Assembly: GCA_963693085.1 (NCBI GenBank)
Contig: OY856410.1
Coordinates: 1,390,289,863-1,390,353,862, forward strand
DNA from: Alisma plantago-aquatica
Lineage: Eukaryota > Streptophyta > Magnoliopsida > Alismatales > Alismataceae
Direction: 5' to 3'
Length of the DNA: 64,000 nt
The position numbers and the translations under genes are program-made. Under the pieces are notes generated by a model. It was not told the origin of the DNA and searched no databases. It worked only from the letters and a program-made list of their open reading frames with translations. This document shows positions 21,199-33,900 of this stretch, piece by piece. Position 1 is the stretch's first letter, and each line of letters opens with the position of its first letter.

Positions 21199-23559
21199 GT
21201 GAGCCAATCACCAATGAATCATATTCATAGTGATCTTCAAACATGTCCCACATGTCACTGTGCTCTAGTGCCATCATAGTGAGTAATGGCAACACCATGC
21301 CAAAGTCAGTATAAATTGCATGTCTCACATCTCTTCGTTGTACGTCACACGTATAAGATGGAGTTGCCGTAATATGCGATCTAGTATTCCTTTGCTAACC
21401 TTTAGCCACATTGCATGATAAAGGATTCCATACTTGTCATCAATGAGAGGAATATCTATAAGTTCATCTCATGAACTTCCAGATCCATATAGTATCCATT
21501 GATGTTCTCTAACACACGGATACTCGGCATTTCCCTTTAAGTGGCTTTATTGGAACACTTCCAATTATTAACAAACTTTCACTTTAATACATCCTATGTA
21601 TATTTTGCGATTAATTTTCTGTCCTTTCAGAAGTTCGCATCAATGTAACTCTTTACATAGAACTCTTCCTTTTCTCCATAGAACTAGTACTTCACAAGTA
21701 CTTATCAAGTTCTATTGGTATTCCAGTAACCCTTACTAGATGTAGACAGACATCCACTCGTCATGTCCCACATACGAGTTATCAGGATGAGCACATCATA
21801 TTGTCATGTCGTACATACAAGATGATGAATGCATTTTATTCTTGCCATGTCCATACATGCAAGATAATGGGATGATTACATACATGATAGATCCATATCT
21901 ATTCTTAGTGTTCCCATTCTTCATAAGAATTGGACACTTGGCCTTGGGATACTAACTCCATGTAGCATGGACAAGTTTTCTCCCATTGAATCTGTGCATA
22001 CTGAACACTTCAGTACAGATTGCCAATGTATGCTCTCTCTTTTCTAGGTCAAGAGATTTGTCGAGAACTATCTCTATAGATCTCTATTCCTATCACATAA
22101 GAAACATCTCTGTCTTCCTTAAAGATAATTTCCACTTTTGGATTTCCATTTTAGAACATTTCCATTTCACATCAACATGTGGAATGTGAATACGCTCCCA
22201 CTAAATCACAGATCCCTTCTTTATCTTTGACATATCAGTCAAACCCTTTGACTATATTATCAAAGTAAAGATCCAATTCCTGAGTTGCTTGTACTCAATC
22301 AATCATATTGATTAGTCCATTGTAACTTATAGACTTCATTTGCATTAGTGGATTCATAAACCTCATAGGTTGTGTCACATACACATACTTGTTATATTCC
22401 TTATAGGAATGCGGTTTTAGTATCCATATGCCAAATGTCTTAGTCATTAAGTTGCAATCAACAAGCATCATCCTTCTCAAAATGTTATCCATGTGTCTTA
22501 ACACTTAAGACTCATTTGCACTTATGGATTTCATCCAATGAGTGCTACCATCAAGGTCATACCTTATGGTTGACATGGATGTCATTTAGGATGTAATGGT
22601 CATAAACCATATCTCAAAATTTGGTTCCTCATATTCATCTAGATAGTTGACTCATCATATGAACAACTTATCACATAGATAATTGAGGTGTATCTGTTAA
22701 GAACTCACAACCCTTGTGGTTCTTAATTAGTGTGGGGTATTCTTTTATTAAGAAGAATTCAGTTATTCGATAATCATTCTCTAACTCCTTAGAGTATGAT
22801 TACTTCTAGATTTAGAAATCACTATGCCTTAATCATGAGTTCACTATGATAAACTATCATAATCATTCACAAGGATCTCAAACATTTGGTCCAAGTATTT
22901 CATTCATTGATCTCATCAAGAATTAATACTTTACCAAATTTATTCTTCATTTATGATAATCTTGAACACTTCAAGATATTCATATTGGTATTTCTCTAAA
23001 CACCAATTGAAGTATTAGCATCTATTCCAATAGGTATGTAAATACATCACATGTATTATACCTAATTGGATAATCATTCTCCCACTACAGCTAGTGAAGA
23101 TTGATTGATCATGTCCAAGATATTCATGTATCTTATTGGTTCTCTAACCAAAAGAGTCTAGATTTATCCATCATATGGAAACTAGAAATGAATTTCTCAT
23201 GATTTATGCTAATTTGATTGTTTGAGTTATCTATAACCTTTAGGTATCATTTTATCTCATGCATATCAAATACCACAAGATAAACAAGGCATTGCCACAA
23301 AGATCATATCTTTAAGATTGAAAACTCAACTTTATTAATTGCCATCATTGTCATACAATATGCAAAAATAAAGTGTTTCTATCTATTGTCAAATATGAAA
23401 TAGCAGTTCATAACTGTATTACATGCCTTATAGGCTGAAAATAAACTAAAGTACTCCTTTCTATGAAGGCAACACTTGCCCCATTTATTGAGTGCTTTAC
23501 ACTTTACATCTTGGTATCATATACCTCAAAAGTGTTACAAGTTTACTTTCATGACACCT
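21199..23559 (-). other. Non-coding interior of TR-GAG-like element where pol would be
   Basis: This 2.4-kb stretch lies downstream of gag on the minus strand. I looked for copia protease (D-S/T-G), integrase, YVDD and RNase H motifs in both orientations and saw none, only short AT-rich frames. There is no sign that it is simply a decayed pol; it looks like filler unique to this non-autonomous family. Confidence 0.65.
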
Positions 23560-24417
23560 TTAAGTAGAGGCTTCAGTCGCCTCCTTCTTCTTTTGTTCTT
23601 CCAGATAGCGAGGACAATTCCTTTTCCAATGTCCTGGCTTTTGACAATGGTGGCAATTTCCTTTCTTGGTCACGCCTCCCTTGGCCTTGAGAGCTGAAGA
23701 CGGCTTGGACTCCTGGCTAGCATCAGAACCTTTCTTAGCTTTACCCTTGCCCTTGCGCTTGGACTTGCCTTTCTTGCTTGTGATCACCATCACAGGCTTA
23801 GGCTTGTCCTTCTTCATCAGTATCTCGGTTGTCCTCAACATGCCCAACAACTCTGACAATGGCCTATCAAAGTTGTTCATGTTGTAGTTCATCACAAACT
23901 GACTGTAAGATTCTGGCAACGATTGCAGTATCACGTCAGTAGCCAACTCTTGGCTCTGTGGAAATCCCAGTCTCTGCAGGTTCTCCACATACCCAATCAT
24001 CTTGAGTGTGTGAGGACCAATTGGATCTCCTTCTGTCATGACTCACTTGAACAACGCCCTAGAAACATTGTACCTCTCTTGTCGTGCCTGATCTTCATAC
24101 ATGTTCCTAAGATGTTGAATCATCTCTATGACACCCATGTTCTCATGTTGTCTCTGCAACTCATGGTTCATTGAACATAACATCAAGCACTTTGCATCAA
24201 TGGCATCATCAGCATGCTTCTTGTAAGTATACCTATCTGCCTTTGGTGCATTAGGAGCGGGTTCCTCTGGAATTGGAGTATCCCGGACATAGAGCTTACG
24301 CTCTTGAGTGAGAACAATTCTCAATGTCCGATACCAGTCGTGGAAGTTTGTCCCATTAAGCTTGTCCTTGTCAAGGAACGATCGCAAAGAAACGTTGTTG
24401 TTGTTGTTTGTTGTCAT
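23560..24417 (-). pseudogene. gag: Copia-type Gag (UBN2 plus CCHC knuckle) of the TR-GAG-like element
   Basis: The start ATG at 24417 gives MTTNNNNNVSLRS, followed by KLNGTNFHDWYRTLRIVL, a common copia Gag start. The UBN2 core continues through RNMYEDQARQERYNVSRALFK; a TGA at 24045-24043 (in place of one sense codon) interrupts it, and the frame goes on at once with MTEGDPIGPHTLKMIGYVE to a basic tail and the knuckle CHHCQKPGHWKRNC (about 23611-23652). In autonomous relatives the frame would go on into protease; here it stops about 14 codons after the knuckle at 23560. Apart from the one nonsense codon the 285 codons are intact, which suggests recent selection or young age. Confidence 0.87.
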
Positions 24418-25804
24418 TTGAACTACAAAAGGAAATATGCAATTTTAGTCCAAAAACTCATTTTTGACTTATTTGATTGATTTGAAAATTTGACGATATA
24501 ATTAGGCCTTTAATTAATTATCGCTCCCACTATTTTACTTCAAATTCTTAGCCCTCACCATAAATTCGGAAGATTGCAATGTACAACCTTCTAGTGGCCA
24601 AGATCCTGAAATCCTCCATGTCATGGACCAGCTAGGGCTGTCACCCACAACATAGATCTCTCAGGTAGGTAACTTTTGCCAATTGCATCATATGCAACTC
24701 TTGATAAGATGTCATGTGCAACACCTTGCCATGATCATCTCCATGCCTCAAGGTGCTAGATCCTATCTAGGTCACCTTGTTAAGTCCGACCCAAAGCAAA
24801 CACGATGAATATGCACCCTGCGAGGGCAGACCCACACATTCATCCTTCACGCTTCCACGAGATAGACGCTACACCATGCTTGCACATGCCCACACTTGGT
24901 CGATCAAGCTTTTCACGTGTGTCGCATTTGGAAGGCATCTAAAACTTAATATTTTAATGAGGGATTTGTTTTTATATACATATACATATCCAATCACCAC
25001 AATACATTGTACATATCATATACATGCTATATCCCACAGAAAACATGCACAAATGATAAAAAGTGATGATTATGGCCATCCTAATGTGATTCCTCGAGCC
25101 AAGAGGAATCACGGTCATCTAGGTCTACATTACATGCAACCTGTACAAGATGAACATCTGTACTTTACCTTCCGAGTAGATCAACTCATCACATGAATGA
25201 TTTGTTCTCTCCAGCCGGTCGTCTGGGTGCCACCAGCCGATCGGTTGGCTCCTCCAACCGATCGGTTCGCCTGGACATCGTGCATCTCATCATGGCCGCC
25301 ACCCACCCGTCTCGCTCTTCGAACCGGTCATCAACCGATCGGTTCACTCCTTGAACCGATCATCTCAGCTGTCGTCTTGATGTCCTCCATTTTTTTTGAC
25401 ATAACAGGAAATAAAATCTATCCTAATATTACATTGCTTAAAAAGAGAAACCCCGAGTTACATTAGGGGGAAGCAAAGGTAGGAAAGAATCTCGAATTAT
25501 TTCAAGTTACATCAGGAATAGGAGAAGGACGATCGGTGCGCAGACCGAGATGCAAGCAACCACACACAACCAATCACAGATAGGGTTTATTGGCCATAAT
25601 CACGCTTACACATCCACCACAAAACTCGTTTAAGGGCGATGCGTATCAAGTGCATTAATAATACATATCATATATGTAATTGGGATTTGTGGATTTAGGA
25701 TTGGACATGCATAAAGACAATTTATTCGCATCGTATACAATAAATAAAGGCGACAAACCAAAATCGATCATATCGATATTCCTAAAATATAGAGCAGTTG
25801 ACGT
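24418..25804 (-). other. Long leader between primer site and gag in TR-GAG-like element
   Basis: This 1.4-kb non-coding leader has a word cluster at 25213-25368, an AT-rich alternating tract (24970-25030) and no ORF I can support. A diverged copy of the same leader is found at 56421-57735, which shows that it is a stable part of the family. Confidence 0.7.
25213..25368. repeat. GATCGGTT word cluster in TR-GAG leader
   Basis: Words near CAACCGATCGGTTC again. The two best pairs have centres 21 bases apart (CAGCCGATCGGTTGG with CCAACCGATCGGTTCG, and CAACCGATCGGTTC with GAACCGATCATCTC); one neighbouring step is 11 bases and one is 22. The word is the one used in this element's LTRs, though the surrounding leader is unrelated to LTR sequence. 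Confidence 0.85.
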
Positions 25805-25817
25805 GGCTCTGATACCA
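25805..25817 (-). other. Primer-binding site, initiator tRNA-Met, TR-GAG-like element
   Basis: The minus strand reads TGGTATCAGAGCC, the standard plant copia primer site, one base from the LTR end CCCAACA. Confidence 0.92.
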
Positions 25818-25818
25818 C

Positions 25819-27982
25819 TGTTGGGTTTTAGGGGAGGCAGAGAAGGCAGCGGAAACAAAAATTTTCTCCCCCAAACCCGGAACAAGGAAACGCGTCAACG
25901 TCTATATAATAGGAAATGATGGTTTGTGGAATCATACCTTGTCCCAAGGCTTGCTTGGCAAAAATTCCTCACGCCTCGCGTGGTCTTCAAATCGGGTCTT
26001 CTACGGTGTCTGTGCAGCTCTTGGTCGCACCGGGACCGACGACTCCTACTCGAACTAGACTGTCGTATGACAGTTGTCCTCCTGAGCGACAAAAACCTCC
26101 CGCCTCTGTAGTAGTCCATACGGACCACCTGGAACTCCACACTCCTTGTCCCACAAGGAAGTGGAAGGAGTCACACCCTCCTGTTGACGTACTAGTCGCC
26201 AACACACTCTCCTGTTGTCAGTTGCAACTGCAGTTGTCCTTCCCTTGCTGCACCTCCTTTTGCAGGAAGCACTTGCTCGGGCTCTCTCTTGGTTACCAAA
26301 ACCAGAGAGAACGACAACTTTGCAGAGAAACTGATTGCACTGATTTGTTGTTGTCTGAGAAGCCCCCAATACCCCTATATATAGGAGGGTCATGGGACAG
26401 GGTTCTCTATCCTGGGCAATGCGAGACTAAAAGTAGGAGTAGAAGGGTTCGAGATTTTTCACAAAAGCAACCAACTTGCAGCCTTGAATCAATCGGTTCA
26501 CTCCTGAACCGGTCGGTTGGGGTTCCAGGTTGGTTCCCGGTTGACTTTCCTTCCTTTTGTTTCTAATTAATATCGAATACCAATCCTATTACCAATCAAA
26601 TTGGGCAATTGAAACGAAAGGAAAATTCTCACCGACCTGACTTTCCCAACTTGCTCGGTTACACCAGTTGAACCGGTCGGTTCAACACTTGAACCGCTCG
26701 TTTCACCCTGGACTTGAGCCGATCGGTTCAACACTTGAGCCGACCGGTTCAGCAACCTCAACCGACCGGTTCAACCCTTGAACCGATCGGTTGGGAGTGC
26801 AGGTTGTGTAGAATCAGTCAATTGTGATTTCAATCAATCTGATACTCCAATCAATGTGTCCAACACCTTAAACAATATGATATTCAGATATCGATTGATT
26901 GAGTGTTTAATTGAACTACTAAACTCCTTTAGTAATCAATCTAAACGTTGCTTGTGGACAAAACTCCTCTTCCAGGTTAAATCCTATGTGTGTGACCCTG
27001 CAGGTCCATTTTACGTTGGTAGTGAAAGTCCATAACACTTATGACTTCACAAGCAAAGAGCGGTGCCTAGTCACACATCAATGCTACCCAAGTGAAAGTA
27101 GAAAGTTGGAGAACAACCTTCAATCCTACAATCCGTGAATGGTGTTACAGCGAATGTATAATTCTTTTGTCACTGATATCCCGAATGAACTCGAGGCATG
27201 GAACAATCATCCTGTCAATGTTCATTCACTTTCTTGATCTCAGAGTAGACTGGAAGAGATATGTTTGACATCAATATCACTTACTGATTCACACATGCGT
27301 GCACACCGTTCTCAATCCTACTCATCAAGTGGCCATGGATATCAAACTCCCTCAGGAGGGACAAATCCCATATCTATCACTCACCCCTCAAAAGCCCCAT
27401 GTGTCAAAGCCACCCAATCATCACCTTTATAACAACCCATGTTTCAGGACTGCGTTTGATGATGTCAAAGTGTGCCCAACGACATGTGTTGAGTGTAGTG
27501 ATTTCAGGTCTAAGAATCACACTCACCACCATCACTGTGAGTACTGACTGTGACTACCATGTCATGGTTCCATGTGTCAAACTCACGGTGGGTCTATCCG
27601 GTACACTTGTTCTCTAACAAGTACCTATGTGTTTGGTTTGATATCTCTATATCATGACTAATGAGATTCTGTCATCAACCAACACCACAATCTAGTCTTG
27701 TGTGTCATTGTTGTCTATCTACCTTCCACAATGACATCCGACTAGGGACATAACAAGAATGTACAAACTCTTAACATCTGTATGATCTCATCATTCAGGT
27801 CCTCAACCTAAAAGCATACGTCATTGAGTACTGTCATTCTCTAGACATTCAATATGTTCTATCACTATCTCATTTGACTGAACCAGAAAGAATTGGAAGC
27901 TTGCCTTTGATGATTATCAAATCAGTCTCAATGTATCACACCAATCATCCCATGATTGGCTCTTAGGGCATACATACCAACA
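25819..27982 (-). repeat. 5' LTR (copy B) of the TR-GAG-like element
   Basis: This is the partner of 18975-21182 and matches it end to end. TATA-like CTATATATAG lies at 26375-26384 (minus strand). It lacks one word pair (about 42 bp) that copy A has. Confidence 0.88.
26487..26793. repeat. GAACCGATCGGTTC word array in LTR copy B
   Basis: Words near GAACCGATCGGTTC at about 26487-26525 (one pair) and 26670-26793 (three pairs). The 26670/26691 pair is 21 bases apart. CpGs in several words here are better kept than in copy A (for example GAGCCGATCGGTTC, GAGCCGACCGGTTC). Confidence 0.85.
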
Positions 27983-27987
27983 CAAAC

Positions 27988-29649
27988 TTATGCTCTCCAC
28001 CCATGGTAACCACTAACAATCTTCAATTGGATTGGGAGACAGAAGTAAGCCAGTTCAAACGTGGAGGTGCTAGGAATCCTCTAATTTCTAAGCAAGTCTA
28101 ATTAAGCTATAGATTTCCTACAACCAAAAATAGAGAAGGATTTCACTACCTAGTTAAGAGAAGGGAAGACAAATTCATTAAGAGTTTTGATTTAGAATGA
28201 TAAGAAGCATATAAGAATTGGTATTGACTCCAGATCAAGAAAAATAAAAAAGAAGGATCGAAAGAGTAAGAAGATGAATATATTCAGATGTACCCTATAT
28301 GATGTGATCAGGGTGACCTAATCTTGACTGATGTTGCTCAATTGATAGTTTCTTATAGGTAAAAGTATGAGAGAAGCATGGACTAGATGATTATTTAATA
28401 CTGAGGAATATGAGTTTCTTTTCTCTTTGATAGTCTACTGGAATAGAAACATTAGTTTTTGTCAAATATTTTGTGACACTTGTTTGTGAGTTTGTGTTCC
28501 CTTAGATTTTTGGTTTTTCACATGTTCTTGGAGTTTTCTTTATGTGCAACTCTACTCCATAAGGATCTTCTTGGTTCTGAAAAGGGATTCGGGCACACTT
28601 GTGAGTAGCTAGAGTTTGGTGATTACTATAGTTGTGTTTTCTGATGAGAAAATATGACATAGATTTATATATTTAGTGTGTAACTGTGTTATTGAGTAAA
28701 CGGTGGTTTTGATGTTTATAATATGGTACATCTTTTCAGTTCCTTGTAGGACCTGAAGTCTTATACCCTGTGATTATCAGGCTATAAACTGTGCTTTTTG
28801 TCTTTTTGCTGCATTACATCACCTAATTAGAACCCAGATTGAAGGTAAGAAAATCATGCCTTGGAGTCTGGCCATCCTTTGAGAGATTCTAACATAAAAA
28901 TCCACACATGGTGATCTCAATGATGAGAATTGCACAATGTTCTCATGACATCCTAGTCAATTACAACAATCTTAACATGAGTTTTCATCTTTACAATGAT
29001 CAAAGATTAAAATCTTACGTGCTGAGAATTACAACAAGCAAGGGGCATAGGGGTTGTGTCTCTGTTTATTTGAGGAGGCATTGTTGGGTGGAATCTATAT
29101 TTATGAAATTGTATTGAACGTTCAAAATGTCCATATTATGATGTATTTGTTTCTTAAACTGTATTTAGCATCCATTATGTACAAAGCATGATATACATTC
29201 ATTTCTTGAGTTGCATTGAATGTTTAAAATGTATAGAACATGGTATGCATTTCAGTAAAATCATTCGATGTGATATTTTATCTTATTCAATAATTTATAC
29301 GTTATGCACAATCATTTATTTTGATATTAATTGCTTATTAAATAAATTTTGTACAATTTGTTTCAAAACATATTATAATTGAATGTCAGACATACTTTTC
29401 TCGTGTTACTGTTGAATATGACACCGGTTGTGGTTGTTTTATGTTTGTAGTTATGGCAATTGGTGGCTGCTCAAAACTGTCAACAATATACATCATCTTA
29501 TAATTTGTATGTCACTTTATCTACATAAATTGTCTTCCAACCTCTAGACACACCATAACTGACACTTGTAGAAAATTCATCATTGATTGTTGTCTATATA
29601 GCCTAGAAATTGACATACAGTGATGTCAGCTCTGCCCATTTTTGCACTA
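27988..29649. other. Unassigned DNA between the TR-GAG-like element and the first LARD LTR
   Basis: No gene or known repeat is supported. The sequence just right of 27987 joins to that left of 18970 once the element is removed. At 29630-29650 the minus strand reads CACTAGTGCAAAAATGGGC, which resembles the tip of a CACTA-type transposon, but I found no partner end. Confidence 0.3.
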
Positions 29650-32642
29650 GTGCGACCACTAGGGATGGTAGTTACAAATCCTTTGACGACTCCTCTTCTA
29701 CCACCTCGACCTAGAAACCATTACCCTGACTCAAAGCAACGAAGACTAGGATACCCTCCCCTCCTTCACAATAGCATGACTTCAAATGCATTGAATATGT
29801 GGGTGAACCCTCTACCTAGCCTTCTCCACAACCAATTAGATAGTGATCTAAATCATAATAACTAGTTGCCACTGTTACTTTCTTCATTTCCTTTATGACG
29901 GAAGAAAAATTGATGATACCGAGGATGGCAGACGTCACCCAAATGCATGGCTCCTCAAGGTTAACCTACCTGATGACCCTCAGACCTTAACACCTTTTCC
30001 CCTCTTCTTATATAAGACCTAGACACCTCACTAGTAAGAAACATACATGCAATTGCATAACCACTATTGGTCATCTTCCTAACATGTCAGCCTGAGCCAA
30101 ATGATGACCCACAGACTTGTCTTGACCTATTACAACCCCCCAAACAAAAATCAACCTTTGATTGCCTAGAAACCCCTCGTGATCACAAGCTCTATTGCTA
30201 TCATCAGAATTGGGCGCTAAGGAGTATGCAGACGGTCTACAACCCCACCCTGCACCCCCACCCCTACACCAACAATCAACCTGAGTGGCACTAAGAAGTA
30301 TGCATATGGTGGCTCTGCCTCCTTGATGACCTAAAATACCTCGACCCTACCTGCAACCATGTCGAAAGCTCACCCCAGCTTGATCAAACTTTCAGAACTT
30401 GTGACATAGACCTACCAGCATCAAACCATGGTTACAAACCTGCAACGCGTAGAATCTTATCCCTAATCAGAGTGCACCTGCTCCTCTACTAGACCCCAGC
30501 AAACCACTATGCCACCAAACACTCCCCCATTTACTATGACAGATTGATTACCTACAATCAAGATCTACATATGAAGTTATCATCAACATATGATAGTATG
30601 ATCAGTCCAGGAACAATCTACTGATGAACTACAAAGGTTCATGGATGTTCACCTATGGTAGGTTAGTTTCTTTTCCTATAAATACAATTCATACAATCAA
30701 CGACTACAAACTTAGTTAAACTTTATTAGGTGAGTGTAATCAATATCCATATTTGTGCATACACCTACGAGGGTCAATGATATTGGGCCTATCTATAAAG
30801 CAGTTGTTATGATCTTCTAGGAATCAACTATCAAAGGATGGTTATGTTTGCATAATCGTATTATTTAATAACAATTATAAAATTTTAGTTGTAAACATAT
30901 AATACGAACTTAAGAATTATATGACTTGGATTAGCCTATTTGTAATACAATAAATGATTATAGGTTGGACATTGATGATTATATGAACTATTAGAATACA
31001 AAATATGAATGCCCTGAATTTAGGCCTATATTACCTTGTGACATGTGTTATTGTATTAAATGATGTGGACACTCTACTCTATCATGTATGACATATTCAC
31101 AAATCCAACATCCTAATATGAGACATTATTGAGAAGCACATATGAAGTCTCCTATTGTAATGAATAAAATATATAGCTTGAATGAATGAACAAGTATAGA
31201 CTTATGCTGAGAGATTTGATAGAATGTAGAACTTAAATGGTGAAAGGAATAGCTTCATATCAACAAGGAACCCTATGTAGTACTATAATTGAGAAATATA
31301 AGTATATTTAGAGTACTTAGTCAATCTAAGTATTTGTCCTTCCTAAATCCATATAATTGTAATCATGGAGGTATGTACATGAAAAAATATGATACTCTAA
31401 ATATAGACACAAAATCACTACTCACAAGAATAATAATAGCGGTATAATATATCATATGTTTATTTAATGAAATTAGAAACCCTAGAGTGAGAATATGAGG
31501 GAATCTAGACAACACAATCAAGTATTCATCTATATTTCAATGAAATTCATAAATATATGACATTAGAAATCTTAAAAAATAATATAATGGAATATCCATG
31601 AAATAGTAATAACCATAGGCTGGAAACCTAAACCCAATTAAGAAATATTAATTGATCCCAAGCCAAATGATAACCAAATTGTACCATTTTTTGTAGATAT
31701 CTCGTTCTTGGAGCCATATTTGGTGATTGTGCAATCTATGGAGTCTTGGATAAATTGAGGTACTAGATTCTCTATTTTTATATTGAGTTATTAATTTCCC
31801 TCTTAATTTGAATGTATATTGTTTAGTGGTGAACCAAATACTTTTATAAGCCTTTCATGCCTCTTTAAAATTTTGTCACCTCATATTGATTATTGTTTGA
31901 TTGAATTGAATATTACAATAGCACTTGACTTGATTTATTTGGAGTTTTGACTCCCTAAACTTTAGTCCCTTTGGGCGTTGGCCCCTTAGAGATTTGGCTC
32001 ACTTGAGGTATGGTACGTCCCGCTGCCATGTGCACAGGTTGTAATGGATTAGTCAACCCCCAGTCGACTGGTTAACATAGTAATTAGGCTCAATGTTGTT
32101 CTTTCATAGATGATTGAACACAATGCATTGTTGTCCTTGAAGGAAATGATATGATAGTGTTCAACTTTAATATTCAAAAGTTGATCATTGCTGATATCTT
32201 GAACTATTTTGAATAGCCTTGGAAACTCAATCTTGAATTACAAACATTGAAATATACCCCTTTGATAAATTTAGTCTACCAAATAGTCCCTACCTAACTA
32301 TTATATTACCTTGGATTGTATTTTGTACCTATATTTTGCAAAAAGTTCAACATTTGAATTTATTACCAGCTTTTCCTGACCTTTATTTTTCCCTTCAATG
32401 GGGTCCATGTGTGGTTTCGTTCCCTCTGGGAACTCATGGGAAGGTGGTAGATGGAAGAGTTTGAAGAGACATGCAATGGGTAGTCCTCTGTTAAAGACTA
32501 GATAGGAATGAATTCTATTTCTTAAACAGGTAATCATATTTGTAAGCTTCGACGACTCTGTTGTACAAGCATGATTGGAATAATGATTGTTTATGTTTTT
32601 ATATTTTTGTAAATATTCGACCGTAAAGATCGAGTCTTTACA
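29650..32642 (+). repeat. 5' LTR (5'-truncated) of the plus-strand LARD-like element
   Basis: Homologous to 49520-52874. It begins abruptly at about 29650 and ends GTCTTTACA at 32642. TATATAA at 30009-30015 is at the same place as 49884-49890 in the other copy. Compared with the right copy it lacks about 400 bp equivalent to 50100-50520. Confidence 0.75.
30009..30015 (+). promoter_or_regulatory. TATA box of left LARD LTR
   Basis: TTATATAAGACC is conserved in both LTR copies; in the right copy it lies about 1.0 kb after the LTR start, consistent with the end of U3. Confidence 0.5.
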
Positions 32643-32859
32643 ACATGGTACCAGAGCCATAAATGGTTGACACTCATGTATGTCGCATGGAAATTAGGTT
32701 ACTCAAGAACATAAATTGAGTAGTGAGGACTTAGATAAATAGTTGATGATAAACCATAGTATAAATGGCCTAATTTCTAGGATATACTTAGACAACCAGT
32801 AGGGAACCCTAAGAGCCTAGGTTAAGACATACCTTAGTCTAAAAATTCATATATCTCAT
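32643..32859 (+). other. LARD interior, left part, with primer-binding site
   Basis: After the LTR and ACA, 32646-32658 reads TGGTACCAGAGCC, one base from the initiator tRNA-Met site. The remaining 200 bases are non-coding. Interior sequence resumes at 48080 after the Athila element. Confidence 0.75.
32855..32859 (+). repeat. Target-site duplication of Athila element, left copy
   Basis: CTCAT directly before the 5' LTR start TGATAACACC at 32860. The same five bases follow the 3' LTR at 48075-48079. Confidence 0.85.
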
Positions 32860-33083
32860 TGATAACACCCAATTTTGTGGTATTTATGGCCCATATTTCG
32901 TTGTCAAAACTGCCCTTTTAAACTGTTTTCCTCTTCATTTTGTCATGTTATTAAATAAATGAGTCAGACTATGATTTTAACTCATTTTATCATCTTTTTA
33001 CAGAGTTTTCCTCACTTTTCCACTCAAAATTAGCAAAATGGCCCATCCCGGCCCACTTACAAGGAATCAGCCTATTCTAGCTG

Positions 33084-33900
33084 CACGACACGTCCACTAC
33101 TTGTCGCGGTCGCTGTCCGACACAGTAGCAACCCGACACTAGCGTATCACGTAGCGCAAAATCTGACGAGCGACGCGCTACTACCCGACAGAGAGCCGTT
33201 ATCACACCATGACCAGTCATCCTGACACAGATATATTGTGCGACGCGAGCCACTCACCGGAAAAATGCCTGCCCGTCATAGTCGCCCGATACCACCGCAG
33301 CCCGACACGCGATGGCCAAGGTGTGTCGGGCAATACCTAGGTGTCTTCCATCCCCAAAGCCACATAGAGGGAATCGATGAAGGATACGTGGCGCCCGGAG
33401 ATCCGCAACTTCCTCCAACCGCTCCCTATAAATAGCAGCTACAGGACCTCGATGGGACAGGACGGACCCCCGCGAAAGCTAACTTTGGCAAGAACCTGGA
33501 GCTAGTGTGTCGCGCATCCGAGGCGTACTGGGTGATACTAGGTGAGTACCCCCCACCCGAGAGGGGTGGGATTGGTTCACTTAGGACTCGTCTTGGTATC
33601 CGTAGCAGCCGATATCGACCAAGAAGGCCACCCGATGTGCCGAGTTCCTAGATGGGCTCTCGCCCAAGACGGCTCACCCTTTACGCCCGATACGAGGAAC
33701 CTTAGAACCTAAGACCTCTCTAACCCGACACGATACTGAACCTGATACGGGCAAACCGTCACGGTGTGTTTCCCGAGAGGGTGGCATCCCTATACGACCG
33801 TATCGGGTAGAGAGCCTTGATCGATATGTCTGTCTGTCGCAGTGTGTGTCGCCCGACAGGGGATGTCGCTCGACACAGGCGTATCGGGAAGAGCTCTCAC
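33084..33900. repeat. TATCGGGC/GTCGGGCGACAC-type word region in 5' LTR
   Basis: Many copies of words around TGTCGCCCGACA, CGACACG, CCCGATACG and TATCGGGC, in both orientations, on both sides of the TATA box. Spacing is less regular than in the other families; three words at about 33848-33890 step by 17-18 bases, and one of these steps is absent from the 3' LTR, which accounts for the whole 17-bp length difference between the aligned LTR parts. Confidence 0.75.
33423..33431 (+). promoter_or_regulatory. TATA box of Athila 5' LTR
   Basis: CTATAAATAGCAGC occurs at the same place in the 3' LTR (about 46764-46777). It lies about 565 bp after the LTR start. Confidence 0.7.

Larger units (their letters stand above)
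18975..27982 (-). mobile_element. Gag-only (TR-GAG-like) copia-type retrotransposon, complete with both LTRs
   Basis: Two direct repeats of 2,208 and 2,164 bp (18975-21182 and 25819-27982), roughly 93% identical by eye at the start, flank a 4,636-bp interior. Read on the minus strand: 5' LTR TGTTGGTATG...CCCAACA, initiator tRNA-Met primer site, 1.4-kb leader, gag, 2.4 kb without coding capacity, polypurine tract, 3' LTR. Flanks CAAAT (18970-18974) and CAAAC (27983-27987) look like a target duplication with one mutation. No protease, integrase or RT is present, so it must have been moved by another element's enzymes. Gag-only LTR elements are known as TR-GAGs; this one is large because of its LTRs and leader. 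Confidence 0.85.

Noticed and set aside
29480..29616. Minus-strand reading resembling INDEFST and a shared GCCTAG with 52875-52885, suggesting the left continuation of the chromovirus RT
   Set aside because: The match is short and interrupted by stops, and the left LARD LTR is truncated here, so a target duplication is not expected at this point.
29630..29650. CACTAGTGCAAAAATGGGC on the minus strand as the end of a CACTA transposon
   Set aside because: No matching inverted end or 3-bp duplication was found nearby.
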